DNA from: Symbiodinium natans
Lineage: Eukaryota > Sar > Dinophyceae > Suessiales > Symbiodiniaceae
DNA length: 57,500 bases
Direction of reading: 5' to 3'
Assembly: GCA_905221605.1 (NCBI GenBank)
Contig: CAJNDS010000968.1
Coordinates: 1-57,500, forward strand
The notes beneath the pieces were generated by a model. The model saw nothing but the letters and a program-made list of their open reading frames with translations, was not told the DNA's origin and did not search any database. Of the stretch, positions 22,905 through 34,200 are shown piece by piece. Each line of letters opens with the position of its first letter. Position 1 is the stretch's first letter. The position numbers were made by a program, and so were the translations under genes.

Positions 22905-23365
22905 TCGCTTAAACACCCTCCCCAAAAACTTTAAAAACAACCTTCCTTGTAAGGGCAATATAGGGATCATCTATATATATATATATGTGTGTGTATGTAT
23001 ATAGCTTAAGAACCCTCCCCCAAAAACACAGCAAAACACTTCTTCCTCATAAGGGCAATATAGGGATTATATTAATCACATGGGGGGAGAACCCTCCCAA
23101 AAAAAACATTCTGCCTTCTAAGGGAAATTTAGGGCTTGTCATTTTTGATTCTCTTGGGGGTTCTTAAGCAAATAATAACCATACTACTTGCTTAAGAACC
23201 CTCCCAACAAATAGACAGATTCCTCCTTAGAAGGGCAATATAGGGATTATGAATCATATGGGGGGGTTCTTAGGCAAATAGTAGCCCAAAAAAGACAAAC
23301 ATTCCTCCTTATAAGTGCAATAGAGGGAGTGTCATGTTTAGTTCTAGTGGGGTTCTTAAGCACAT
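22905..23365. mobile_element. F3 foldback cluster, about five tandem copies
   Basis: The unit is about 98 bp, with inverted ends CTACTTGCTTAAGAACCCTCCC / GGGGGTTCTTAAGCAAATAGTAG and the core ATAAGGGCAATATAGGGATTAT. The first copy is interrupted by a short (TA)n(TG)n tract. Other members are at 49650-49712 (3' end) and 54380-54476 (reverse). Confidence 0.8.
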
Positions 23366-23756
23366 AGTAACCATGGGTTGAGGGTTTAGGGCTTAGTGTG
23401 AGCGGGAGCGAACAGCTTTTGCTAAGATGCCATAGGCCATAGGGGCCTTGTTTAAAACAAAAAAAGCGATTTGGTTGGGATCTAGTTTGTATGATAAACT
23501 GTGCAGGGATTATAGGGATATGTAATTCGTCAGGATCAAGCTCCTGAGTTATGCTTGCATCGCTTTGTGCGAAGCCTATGATAAGAGCAATTAGCTTCAG
23601 GATTTGGGGGGCTAGGGCCTAGGGTGACAACCCGATACCCTAAACACTGAACTCGTAAACCCTCAGCTGCAAGATTATCAAACCAAACTCCACTGCAGAG
23701 CCTAAAGGGATTGAGCCATTGCCCCGAAGCGAATCTCCCAGCCTTAAACCGTCTTG

Positions 23757-23803
23757 ACAACCCTAAACCCTAAACCCTAAACCCTAAACCCTAAACCCTA
23801 AAC
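23757..23803 (-). repeat. Telomere-like tract
   Basis: Six CCCTAAA units on plus. Confidence 0.95.
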
Positions 23804-24119
23804 TGACTGTTGCAAACCGACCCCTTACGGCGTTCACGGCATGAGTTTTGGGTTCTCCACAACTTGGGTGCCGGACGTTTCTTCCTGGAGCGGAGCTGCA
23901 GAAAATGGGGCGAAACGCCGAAAAGCCGAAAACGACGAACCAGTGCCCTGCCCTCCGGGTAGGGTTTAGGGCTTTTTAAGGTTTTCCAATTCATTTCGAA
24001 TTGTCGGATGTAGGTTACGACAACGGCCGTGTCTATGAAGAAACCCTGACCTGTTGACCTAAGGGCAACGCGATATATTCCGACGTGTCAGCCCCTAAGG
24101 CCTAAACCCTAAACCCTAC

Positions 24120-24203
24120 CCGGATGGCTTGGGCAGAAGGGCTTGCAGGTGCGATTTCCCTGCCACTCTGCAGATCTTTGCTGCCAAGGCCGGGTGAGAA
24201 TGT
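24120..24203 (-). CDS. Exon, unidentified
   Basis: The acceptor gattgttttcag| is strong, and the donor is CCGG|GTAGGGTTTAGGG. The best frame is HSHPALAAKICRVAGKSHLQ then ALLPKPS; another frame is also open. A possible upstream microexon (SQTQGVAELMQQC, donor GTAAGC) lies near 24410-24452. Confidence 0.5.
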
Positions 24204-24273
24204 CTGAAAACAATCATGAAGCCCGATAGCTTCGGGTTTCTTCTTTGGAGCTTGCCAACTTAGGAGTTTGGAT

Positions 24274-24349
24274 TTGGGATGTTCCCCCTCATTCTAACTG
24301 CACAGGGATTCTAATTGGGGGTACTTTCATCCCTGTTATGGACTGCGCT
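24274..24349 (+). mobile_element. F1 foldback element, 3' arm replaced
   Basis: The 5' arm TTGGGATGTTCCCCCT and centre match the complete copies. After GGACTGCG the sequence passes straight into CTAAACCCTAA instead of the right arm. Confidence 0.65.
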
Positions 24350-25228
24350 AAACCCTAACTTGACGCTGAGGTAGTGTCCAAGCATGCCGCGTGTTGTTGA
24401 GATCAGAGCTCTTGCTTACATTGCTGCATGAGCTCAGCTACTCCCTGCGTTTGTGATCCTGAAGATTACCCTGAACGCTGCCACTTTAGAAGGGCTAAAA
24501 CCTCAGGCCCTAAGCCCGGAAACCTAAAAAACACCAGTCAGGCATGGGCTTCAACGTCTCGTGTGAGGCTCCGATTTTCAGAGCCCCTGCAAAGTACTAG
24601 TTCTTAGTATGGGAATCAGGGACTTAGGTATAGAGAGCCCTTATTTACGGGATTATGCAGGGCGCCTTGAGGGACTGTATAGGATACCTACTTCCCCTGT
24701 CTCCTACTAGGAGCCAGTCATCCTAGCGGTAGGGGTCCCAGTATCCTCCTCCGCCTTTCCGCTTTCCTTTTCCCTTGCCTTTCCTGAGATGCGGGTGGCT
24801 CTTTTAGCTTAGTCTTGATCAGGTGGGAAATGGCAGCATCTACGGCTTTTGGTATATGAGGGGCCTGTTTCCAATCAATGCCCCAAAGTCCTGATCTTGG
24901 TTGGAAAGCTAGAGTCTAGAGTTGGAGAGTGGTAAACTTGCCGTACTCCATTTCAAACTTGAGGGCCGGAGGCAGGGAGGACGAAAGCTCGGGGACCGGA
25001 AGCAAGAGCAAAGTTGCAAGAGAAAGTGCGGGCAGGGCCCAGTTGGAGGCATGCTTGAGGGGCCAGCGTCTTCTTTTCAGCCGTCGCAGTGTTGGGTAGA
25101 TACTAGCTTCTTGCAAACAACTAGCTTGTTGCAATCAACACATCACTACTGGGCGGCGACGCATGTTGTGCTGGGAGCCTGACTCACGCGCTGCGGTCAA
25201 CACGCGACGGAATCAGGTCTTGACGTAA

Positions 25229-25395
25229 AAACGCCTCCCCTTAAGGTATTGATATATCAATTTACCCCCCCCCCACCCCCCCCTCCAAAACCAGGGAATT
25301 CGTGTGATGTATCAATTTACCCCCCCCCCCCCCCCCCCCCCCTTCCAAAAAAAAGGAATTCGTGTGATATATCAATTTACCCCCCCCCCCCCTAA
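25229..25395 (+). repeat. Three tandem copies of a poly-C-bearing unit
   Basis: The unit is GATATATCAATTTACC followed by C10-C22, then a CCAAAA-rich link and GGAATTCGTGTGAT. The copies differ mainly in C-run length. Confidence 0.85.
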
Positions 25396-25735
25396 TAAGA
25401 TAGTATCAATGATACGCTGTTTTCTGGCCGTGGTCGGCCCCCTGCTGCTAAAGCAGATAAAACTCCAGCTTCGCTACGCGAGCTTTCGTGACTTGAAGCC
25501 AACCAACAGCACCCACGCTTTGAAACTCCTCAACCCTAAACCCCTTTCTAAGCCTGCCAACTGCGACGGGCTGTCATAGTATTCTGGCAGAATAGACAAA
25601 AAAAACACAAGATGATACGAAAATAATATCATCATAGTGTGGGAGTAATAATAAGCAACAAGATATTGAACTGGGCTGTTTTCAAGCCAGGCACTTAGGG
25701 GTGCACCCCGAAGCCCCAAGAAGGAAATCTGGGTG

Positions 25736-25856
25736 TCAGCCAAAGGGCCCTCCGTATCCCTTATCTTGCCACTCGTCAGCTTGGAGCCACTCGTTCCAGT
25801 GGCCTTTGCCCTGCGGGATCTTGGTGTTAGTGGTTTGAGCTGCACCCGAAAACTTT
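25736..25856 (-). CDS. Possible terminal exon, unidentified
   Basis: After ggaggacag| the frame reads KFSGAAQTTNTKIPQGKGHW, then NEWLQADEWQDKGYGGPFG and TGA. The Trp- and Gly-rich end looks like a real C-terminus. The frame is also open upstream to 25930. Confidence 0.45.
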
Positions 25857-26084
25857 CTGTCCTCCGAAGGCTTCACCGGCTCTCTGCCGGCTTCTGCATG
25901 ATTCATCTGGACCGCGCGCGATGCCCACACCCCGAAAACCCTTCTTGCACAACCCCCGCCTTGCTTCCTTTCTTTCCATGGCCTGGGCGCTCAGGGACCC
26001 CTAAGCGCTAAACCCCAAACCCCAAACCCTAAACCCCTTGGGCTTAGGCATGTCTAGGCCGGAGCTGAGCCCACTGAAGCCCCC

Positions 26085-26230
26085 CCCCCCCCTACCACTT
26101 TGCAAATCTTGGCGTCTAAGACTGTCAGGGTTCGAGGGCTTTAGGCTAGGATCATTCGCCGAAGTCCCCCAAGCTCCTAAACTCTAAACCCTAAACCCTA
26201 AACCCTAAACCCTAAACCCTAAACCCTATG
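26085..26230 (-). repeat. Poly-C run and telomere-like tract
   Basis: C12 near 26085, and six CCCTAAA units at 26187-26228. Confidence 0.9.
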
Positions 26231-26345
26231 TGCCCTCAACCCCGGCATCCGAAACCCTCCCCGGGCGCGGAGGTGCCTTTGGAGCCCTTGCTGCCGTCGC
26301 CCCCCTCCACTTTCAGGCTCGCTGCCTCCATTCATGCTGATGGTG

Positions 26346-26350
26346 ATGAA

Positions 26351-26384
<34 letters not shown>

Positions 26385-26451
26385 GAAGAAGAAGATGAAG
26401 AAGAAGAAGAAGAAGAAGAAGAAGAAGAAGAAGAAGAAGAAGAAGAAGAAG

Positions 26452-26481
<30 letters not shown>
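26346..26481 (+). repeat. (GAA)n microsatellite
   Basis: AAG/GAA trinucleotides with few interruptions. The poly-Ser and poly-Phe frames are artefacts. Confidence 0.97.
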
Positions 26482-26482
<1 letters not shown>

Positions 26483-26906
26483 GTTTACAAATGGTGGCCC
26501 CCATTGCAAATGATATGCCTTTGAATGCTGCAAAAGTGTCCAGAAAGGATCGGCCATGAGCCTTTAAGGGGCCTTGGCAAAAAAGTTAGGCTGTATGTGA
26601 ACATCTCCAACAAGTTTTAGATGGAACAACCCCCCCAAGTCCCCGAGGAAAAGGTAAACGTAGGGGTTTAAGGGTAACCCTAAGCCCTAAACCGTGCAAA
26701 AAATGCTTCTAAATTTCGACCGACTCCATCTACGCAAGCTGCCATGCAGGGGCTCATTGCTTGGGTCGTTTGCTGTTGCTATTCTGGATACCAGATGTAT
26801 GTTACATGCATCGCATATTGAAATGCGCATCATAAGGACATTGAATGGATACTAATTAGCAGGATACTACGTGGACATCGCATGGATGCAAAATGGATGG
26901 TATTAC

Positions 26907-26996
26907 CGAAGCCGGCCTTGGGTTGCACATCCCTGAGGAGCTTGCAAACAGCTTCCGCGGCAGCAAAGCCGCTCCTTCGTAGGGTTCTGTGCCGAA
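26907..26996 (-). CDS. Exon, unidentified, 90 nt
   Basis: The acceptor is cctaaccaag|. The frame FGTEPYEGAALLPRKLFASS then SGMCNPRPAS is in phase at both ends, with donor TCG|GTAATA. Confidence 0.5.
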
Positions 26997-27600
26997 CTTG
27001 GTTAGGGCTAAGGGTTCATAGTTTAGGGGTTTAAAGTTGGGGTTGAGGGGTTGCAATGGATTGCGAGGGCGTCGAGGTGTTGAGGCTCAAGGCGTGCCAG
27101 CTGAACATGACTGTCCAAGGTTCGGGAAGTGGGCGACCTTCCCCTTTCTTTGGCACCCTGAATTTGAAGGAATAGCGTCAGACTAGAGCACGAAATCACC
27201 TCAAGGCCACGCAGCCCTGAGTCTGGAGGTGCCTAAGTCTCCGAAAAGAAATGAATTTGGAGGTGCCGAAGTCTGTCAGAGGAAGCACAACTCCAGTTGG
27301 TGGTGCTTTACTTGCATGTCTTGGTTGCTTTTCGAAGGCCCAAGGCCCTACTACTCTGAGTCTTTGAGCTGCTTTGTGTTGGAGGTTTTGAGGGAACCAG
27401 TGATAGGAGGCTTCTGAATGACTTTCCAGCTTACAGTATATGAGGTTTGTATGGGCATGTGTAGGGATTCTGCATGGTCTTCACAAGGCCTTCTCTGGCA
27501 TGTGAGCACGAGACTTTGCATGATGAACCGTAGCTGTGTTTTCTGGCAAGGTGCTGGATGCAACCGGTGAAGCTGGAGTTCGAAAAGTAGTCCTCAGGGT

Positions 27601-27837
27601 TTAGGATCTAAGGCTTGGCAGACAGCTTAGATTGGGATGCTCGACATTCGATGAGCTGTGACTTCGACTCTGAAACCTGCTTGAGTTTTGGTGGATGTTT
27701 TTGTGCCATACATGGGACCCTCTCTCCACTTGAACTCGTTTTCTGATGAAGTCACAAAACACCTGAAATCCTGGTCCTCGTCCGCACATCCTAAGTCCGG
27801 ATCCTTCTGCCAACACGGAATACCACAAACCCAGCTG
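27601..27837 (-). CDS. Possible terminal exon, unidentified
   Basis: After cccctgaag| the frame starts QLGLWYSVLAEGSGLRMCGR, includes FQVFCDFIRKRVQVERGSHV and ends in a Ser-rich tail and a stop at 27601. Confidence 0.35.
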   Translation of the reverse strand, partial: QLGLWYSVLAEGSGLRMCGRGPGFQVFCDFIRKRVQVERGSHVWHKNIHQNSSRFQSRSHSSSNVEHPNLSCLPSLRS

Positions 27838-28543
27838 CTTCAGGGGGGTTTTAGGGTTTAGGGCATGAAAAGTGGCAATCACTGCCGCTTCAGGTTTCGG
27901 GGACAACACGCAGCTTTTCGCCACAAGGGGCGGCTCGAAGCCCTAGAGCCCCCCCCCGCAAAACATGGGCAATAAGTCGAATAAGTTGCTTAAACCTATC
28001 TATCGGTCGAAACGTTCTTGGGAACCAACCCCCATGCAACGGCCCTGAACCCTAAACCCTAGGGTGTCCCCGGCAAGTAGAAGCGGTGGCGAGGCCGAGA
28101 CAACCATGCACGGGCCGTCCGCCTGACTTGGCACCTGGTTTACGAATTATGGGGCCGCTTTTAGGATGGGTTACCAGATTTGATGATTGGGGGTTACTTG
28201 CTTACTAGTTCTGCGTGACAAAGTAGGGAAGTAGGTGCCTTATCTGATGTAGGCAACTTTTTTATTCAGTTGTATCGCCTATGTACACTCACCATTCGTC
28301 GAATGAGGCACCATGTGCACACTCACCAATAAAAGCAAGAACAACCGACCTCAAAATATCACCCTTTAACTACTATATGAGGACCCCAGTTCGCTAGTTT
28401 CTGAAAACTAGTAAGGTTGAGGGTTCAGTTTTCATCATTTTGCACATTGTAGTTGATCAAGATATGTTCCGAAAATGAAGACGACACTTTCCCAAAAAGT
28501 CCGTCGGAATATCCCAAGATGGACCTGCGCCGACCTACACCCT

Positions 28544-28612
28544 AACCCTAAACCCTAAACCCTAAACCCTAAACTCTAAACCCTAAACTCAAAACCCTAA
28601 ACCCCTAACCCT
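28544..28612 (-). repeat. Telomere-like tract
   Basis: CCCTAAA units with two CTAAACT variants. Confidence 0.9.
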
Positions 28613-28705
28613 GAGTGCAGCTTTTGCTTCGAAGCTAAGGTTCGCGTGTTCCACCGGCTCTGAAGGATTCGGGGCTTAGGCTCTCAGGGCTCAGAGTTCC
28701 GTGCG

Positions 28706-28790
28706 TAGGGTTTAGGGTTAAGCTAACCCTAAACCCTAAACCCTAAACCCTAAACCCTAAACCCTAAACCCTAAACCCTAAACCCTAACA
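28706..28790. repeat. Head-to-head telomere-like junction
   Basis: TAGGGTTTAGGGTTA, a 3-nt spacer AGC, and TAACCCTAAACCCTA form perfect 15-bp arms. Nine CCCTAAA units follow. Confidence 0.95.
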
Positions 28791-28826
28791 TTGCTACAAG
28801 CCTCAACGATTCTGGGCTCAAGCATC
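28791..28826 (-). CDS. Possible 36-nt exon
   Basis: After agactcgaag| the frame is MLEPRIVEACSN with donor AAT|GTTAGGG, which opens the telomere-like tract. Too short to be sure. Confidence 0.25.
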
Positions 28827-29085
28827 TTCGAGTCTCTTCCGCCCTAAGCCCTCCCTAACCTAAACCCGAAGCCGACACCCTAAACCCTAAACCCTAGACC
28901 CCTGAGGCACGTCATAGCACGAACCCTGCCAAAGCCCTGAGCCTCATCCCCCCAAAACCCACCACCAATAGGTTTTGACCGGGCCTTCGAGTTTGGTGTT
29001 TTATGCCGGCTTCGGTTTGGCTCTAGGGTGACCCCGCCTACTCACCGAAGTTCTTCGGGGAAAACCGCAAAACTTTGGGTTTCCA

Positions 29086-29222
29086 GGGTTCAGGGTTAGG
29101 GTCTTAGGGTCTTAGGGTCTTAGGGTTTAAGGGTTTAAAGGGTTTAAGGGTTTAAGGGTTTAAGGGTTTAAGGGTTTAAGGGTTTAAGGGTTTAAGGGTT
29201 TAAGGGTTTAGGGTTTAGGGTA
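29086..29222 (+). repeat. Variant telomere-like tract, TTTAAGGG octamers
   Basis: TTAGGGTC units are followed by about twelve TTTAAGGG octamers, ending in TTTAGGG. Confidence 0.95.
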
Positions 29223-29260
29223 CATACAAATGGTCGAAAGCAAGGCGCGGGTCTGGTTAC

Positions 29261-29316
29261 CTGGCACTGCTTCCAGGTGATCACCTTGGATGTTCCCGTC
29301 AGCTTCGTGAGAGGGC
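29261..29316 (-). CDS. Exon, unidentified
   Basis: The acceptor is aacagctgag|, the frame is PLTKLTGTSKVITWKQCQ and the donor is CAG|GTAACC. The piece faintly recalls the segment before retroelement RNase H domains, but 18 residues cannot decide. Confidence 0.4.
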
Positions 29317-29339
29317 CTCAGCTGTTCCGGACACACGGA

Positions 29340-29380
29340 AGGGTTTAGGGTTTAGGGTTTAGGGTTTAGGGTTTAGGGCT
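29340..29380 (+). repeat. Telomere-like tract
   Basis: Six TTTAGGG units. Confidence 0.95.
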
Positions 29381-29386
29381 GAAGGT

Positions 29387-29492
29387 TTACTTGGAGGTTC
29401 ACCTATAAGTAGGGTAACTACGGCGATCATTGTATTTAGGGCGCTTCTAACCATCTCATAAGTACCCATGAACCTTCAAGTGGGTATTCGGT
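29387..29492. mobile_element. F4 foldback element, copy 1
   Basis: ACTTGGAGGTTCA ... CCCATGAACCTTCAAGT inverted ends with the internal AAGTAGGGTAACTACGG. It matches 52246-52358 in reverse complement. Confidence 0.65.
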
Positions 29493-29681
29493 ACCCTTTC
29501 TACCCCCCTCTTAAACGGGCTGTAAGGTTAGTGATCCTAGCCCTGAATTCCTACTAGGAACTACGCACTGTAAGTTACCTTTTACGTTGGGTGGCCAGAC
29601 CCTTCTTTTTGGGTGGGTTGCCTAACAGAACCTAGAAAGGCTTCTTTAGGGAGTTTAACTGCAAACATGTGTGCCAGTGCC

Positions 29682-30290
29682 TTAAGCTAGCATTTGCCTA
29701 AGGGGTTGTGGCGAACGAAGAATCATGGCCACCAACCCTACCCGCCCATGGGGGCTTTCCGAAATTAGGGGTACCTTATTGGGGTCCTTATTCTAAGGGA
29801 ATCCTACTATTTGGGGGTGTATATTCGGAGTCCCTTATCTTCGTAAACTCCCATGGTCTTTCAGCACCAAGCGGCCCTCGATGCCCAGAAGCTCGCGCAC
29901 ATGCGCGGCCACCTTACTCAGGGTGTCCCTTCGCAACTCTGCTCCACAGCCCCTCAAGCATCTACCTACTGGACATTTTCGCTGCGATCCTCGAAGGAGG
30001 CTGAAGGTCTCCCTGAAGAGGATCCTGCCTCCAAGAAACCTCGTACCCTAGACTCCCCCAATTTTTGGAGGCTTATGGCAGTGTTTAGGGCTCCACCAGC
30101 AAAGGGAAGTCGGATATAAACCTCAGAAACCTCTAAATATGGGGCTGTTGGGGGCTATTACAATAGAATTCGAAAGGGACCTTAAGGGAATACAATTAGT
30201 AATTATTCCGACCCCTTTTCTTAATCCCCGCAAGCCTCCTTGAGCAGACGATCATCCCGGCCGCTGTCTCGGGCGTGGCGTTTCGCCCAC
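29682..30290 (-). CDS. Unidentified gene, 3' end, three or four exons
   Basis: The exons are 30290-30229, 30024-29970, 29928-29849 and 29737-29682 (ending TAA). The last three agree in phase. Encoded pieces are WAKRHARDSGRDDRLLKEAC, then SSSGRPSASFEDRSENV, then a helix-like piece DTLSKVAAHVRELLGIEGRL, then LVAMILRSPQPLRQMLA. The gap after exon 1 holds an F2 foldback and the gap after exon 3 an F5 element. The donor of the first exon is not canonical (TGCG|GGGATT), so that junction is weak. No family recognised. Confidence 0.5.
29752..29848 (-). mobile_element. F5 introner-like element, second copy
   Basis: It shares AAATAGTAGGATTCCCTTA and AATAAGGTACCCCTAAT with intron 5 at 37455-37531. It fills most of the gap between exons 29928-29849 and 29737-29682, whose phases agree across it. 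A weak third relative lies at 21345-21470. Confidence 0.55.
30138..30217 (-). mobile_element. F2 foldback element, shortened
   Basis: It carries the F2 end TAGTAATTATTCCGACCCC and a shortened left part. It lies between exons 30290-30229 and 30024-29970. Confidence 0.65.
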
Positions 30291-31261
30291 CTTGGGAAAC
30301 TCGAAGCTTCCATCTCAAGATGTCGAAACTGCACTGGGGGGGGGGGGGGATTTGGGGGCCCTATAAACATTTAAGTTTCTATGCCATTAAGGATATATAG
30401 GGATTAGGACCCATAGAAAATTAAAATTGATTCTCCAAAAGGGCCTTGGGCAGTGTTTCCTTGAGGCCACAAGAAACTCTGCAAGAGGAGTGCAGGGAGG
30501 CCACACGCAGGGCTTCGAACCACGGGCCTTCGAGGCCTACACAAAGCATCATTGAAGAAACTTCCTCCGGCTTTGAGGGTTTTGGGTTTAGGGTTTCCAT
30601 CTGTGAGATGTGAGAAACTTCCTCCGGTTTTGAGTTCATCTCAGGCTTGAGCGCTTTCTGTGGGACGCGCCGGCTTGTGAGTGGGTCGTTATCGATTCGG
30701 GCTCAAGGCGAAAGGGGGCGATAATGCGAAAGCACCGATGAACGTCATGCGTCGTGTAAAAACTTGTTTCAGCAAAAAATACTACAATAATCAAAAGCAA
30801 CGGAATAACAGAATAGTAGAGTACCGGAAGATTCAAATACAAAAGCTCCGGAATTATAGAAAAAGAGTCGCAGAATGCTAGAATACTACAATAAAACTAG
30901 AATAGAACAATATTTAGCAAGAGAACCGTATAACTACTACTGTACTACTATACAAAAGCAAGAATATAACAAATGATATGCAACTATCTAATGCCGAGCT
31001 GCTCCAACGAGGTGTGTGCCACCACCGTCGCGGCTACGGGCCTCACGTGCAGAGCGCAGGGCCTTGATGGGCAAAACTAAGGGTCCAGGGTTTAGGGTTT
31101 TCAGGTGGGGCACCTTATGCAAAGATTCGGGTTAGGGCTTAGGGCTTAGGAGTAAAAGGTTATGTAAGTGCATATGGGATTTTGGGGGGGAAACTACCCA
31201 CGTGAAATGGGCCCAGACAAAAGGATCCTTTCCCAAAAAGGACCTCCATCTCATGATGTTC

Positions 31262-34200
31262 TCATGCATAGCGTTCGTTCCAAGAGCCCCTAGGTTGGGG
31301 GTTTGCATGAGGCCTTTGGGGGATCTTGATGATGAGTCCTGAAGCCCAGGGCTCCGCCCCAAATTCTCTGAGCTCTGCCGGTACATCCCCTGACTGCGAT
31401 TCTCCGAACGCTTCCTCGACCCGTGTCGTGCCACAGGCCATAGAGAAACCATCAACTTTGTCACAAACCCCTAAACCCCTAAACCCTCGAAACCCTAAGC
31501 ACAGTCCCAAAACGCTGAACCCTCTCCGAGGACCGGTCTTTGTGCCACTCGCTGCGGCCTTCCGTGATTGGTAGCAGAGCAGGTGCACCACCTCCAACGT
31601 GGCTGTTCTCAGCAAGGAGCAATAGTACGGAATTGAGGGGATTTGTTATCCTACATATGGGTGGCTGTCAACATTATTGTCGCTTTTTGGGGTACCCTAA
31701 ATATTAGGTGCCGTATTGTGAGAGGGATCCAAAAAGGGACCAGAATTTCGACAACCACCCATACGTTGCGAGGAAAGGGTAACCGAGTTGAAGATTCTTC
31801 AGAAGAACTCCAAGCGCTCCACCGGCCTCATCGTCCACCAACTTCCTTCGTCTGAAGGATTTAGGGATACAGGCTTTTTGGGGTTTATGATTGTTATAAG
31901 CCCTAAACCCTAAACCCTAAAGCCTAAACCCTAATCCCTAAACCTTCGCGCTGTTTCCCAAACGTTGGCTTGGGCTTGTAGAATAAGGAGGTTGCAGGAG
32001 ATTTGGGGAGCCCGCGCCCATCAGCCTCCAATTCGCTTTAGGGTTTAGGGTTTAATGGTTTAGGGTTAGGATTTAGGGTTTAGGGTTTAGGATTTAGTCC
32101 CTACCAAGAACCAGGGATTTCAGGGGCTTCATCAAGGAACCTACGTCTACGGGGGAAATACAACCGGGGTGTGTTGCTGAATCACGCTCCGAACCAGTAA
32201 AAGTTCTAAGACGCCAAACCCATCCGAGATTCTCCAGGCTCGAAGGCCCGAAAAAGCTGTCGCATGCAGGTATGCAGTCCGCACTCAGGAAGAAGGCGAA
32301 AGACCACCGGTGATCATGCTGCGCCGCCTGAAGCGAAGGCACGGTACGCACGCCTTTGTGGCTTTTTTTGTCGAAGTTTACGCAGCTTCTGTCAAACGGC
32401 TGGTGGCGCTGTTTGACAAAAAGCCCAACACATGGGGTGGCACCCCATCCTCCTATCAGACGGCCCCATCGTCCTATCAGACCGCTGCCCCTAGGACTCT
32501 GAATGTTCAGGGCCGCCCTCCAGGACCGCCTCAAACCTAACATGCTCGATGAGCCCCAACACCTGCCTAAACCTTTCGGGCGCTAGGTGAGGTGAATATT
32601 TTGGTCCCCACGTCATCCCCAACACATGTCCGAGCTTCTGTAAGCTGCTTGTTGTGCTCAGGCTTGAGAAGGCCTTCCCAACTGCCTGGCTCTCTGGATG
32701 GATGCATGTGTGGCCCGGGGCCCGCAGCAGAACCCGAAACCCCAAATTCCTACCCCCCACCTCAACTCTTGTCTCTCCCAGCCCCACGACCCCCAAGAAA
32801 GCGCTTTTGAAGGTTTATCCAGCGCACTGGCCCTTAACCTAAAGAACATGCCTCAATTCAAACTCCTGACGGCCTAAACCCTAAACCCTAAACCCTAAAC
32901 CCTAAACCCTAAAAAATGGCTCCGCAGGTCTTAGGGCTCCAGAGGGCCCAGGTTTGAACACACAGATCAATCTCCAAACATTTCCAAACCCTAGGTTTCT
33001 CCGGCCTCAAAGAAAGGCAGCCCTCCACTATTTTGAGAAGCCCTAACCCTCAACAAGGTTGAGAAAGGGTTCCCCTGGCGGTCGTAGAAAACGGCTGAAT
33101 CCCAACAATCCTTGCCGTCGAGCAGCCATGGATCTTGTTCAAGTTATCTCCGCCTGTGCTGGTTGTTCTAAGTGCAGGTCCCTTTTGGATGGGGCATTTG
33201 TCTGAACCCAACGCACCCCACCCCACCCCCCCGCCCTCCCACCCCCCACCCCCCCCGCCCTCCCACCCCCACCACCCCCCCCCCCCAACACACCCCCCCC
33301 CCCACCCCACACCCACCCCCCCCCACCCCCCCCCCCCCCACACCCACCCCCCCCCCCCCCCCCCCCCCCCAACCCCCCCCCAAAAACAAAGAAAAGAAGA
33401 CTGTGATCCTGCACCCTTCGTCTTTGTAACTTCAAGCTCCTTCCTGTGGGTCTATCCCCCCCGGGTCTAGGATTTATGGGGGATTTAGGGAATTTGGGGT
33501 CCCCAAGTCCCACAAACACCCAAAAGAACGTCAGGATTCAGCCGGTGCAGGGCCTGCGGGGTCCTGCTACCTTGCAGTGTGTCCCTGAACCCTGACCCCC
33601 TAAGCCTCTTGAGGTTTTGCGGGGGTGTCAAGCTTGGAGCCTTCTGGATTTAGGGCCAGTTTAGGAACCCTAAACCCTAAACCTTGAACCCTGCCCTGCA
33701 ACAACTCCGAGCCTACACCGCACCCGGGCACTGCAAGCAGCACGGCGTCAAACAAGCCTGCATGGCTTGGCCCAGAGGCCCCACTACCCCTGAATTGAGC
33801 AAGTCTTAAGTTTACAAGAGAGCCACAAACGAGTTGCCTTAACCTCATAGTCAGATTCAGAATGAAAAACAAAGTGGAGTATTCCTGAATTCCTGCATGA
33901 AGGGGTCTAACTTAAACGCAACCATTCGTTATATGAAGCCCTGTTAGTTGCCCAAGTCTGAACCCGACTAGTTTCAGGGTTTGTTTCGGCTTGGGTTACG
34001 CGGTTTCGGGGGTTTGAACTGTTTGGGGGTGTTGAGGCCTTCCAGCCCACCCTCTTCAATCCTCCAGAAGCGTATTCCCTAAGGGATGTTCCCTGATTTT
34101 TCGGTTTCGGCCCGGGGAATTACTACAGGGCGGAGGGCCCGAATTCAACTTGAGAGCTGACGTGGGGTACCTTCAATCTCCCCAAAGGGAAGGTTTGGGG

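Noticed and set aside
26313-26557. Poly-Ser / poly-Phe / poly-Leu proteins
   Set aside because: They are translations of the (GAA)n tract.
32491-32796. Long minus-strand frame (AVGKAFSSLSTTSSLQKLGH and on) inside intron 11
   Set aside because: It looks protein-like, but including it breaks the renalase-like model. Only the 21-nt piece 32562-32542 inside it fits in phase. It could still be an alternative exon.
33050-33519. Gly-rich and Pro-rich proteins
   Set aside because: They are translations of the poly-C tract in intron 11.
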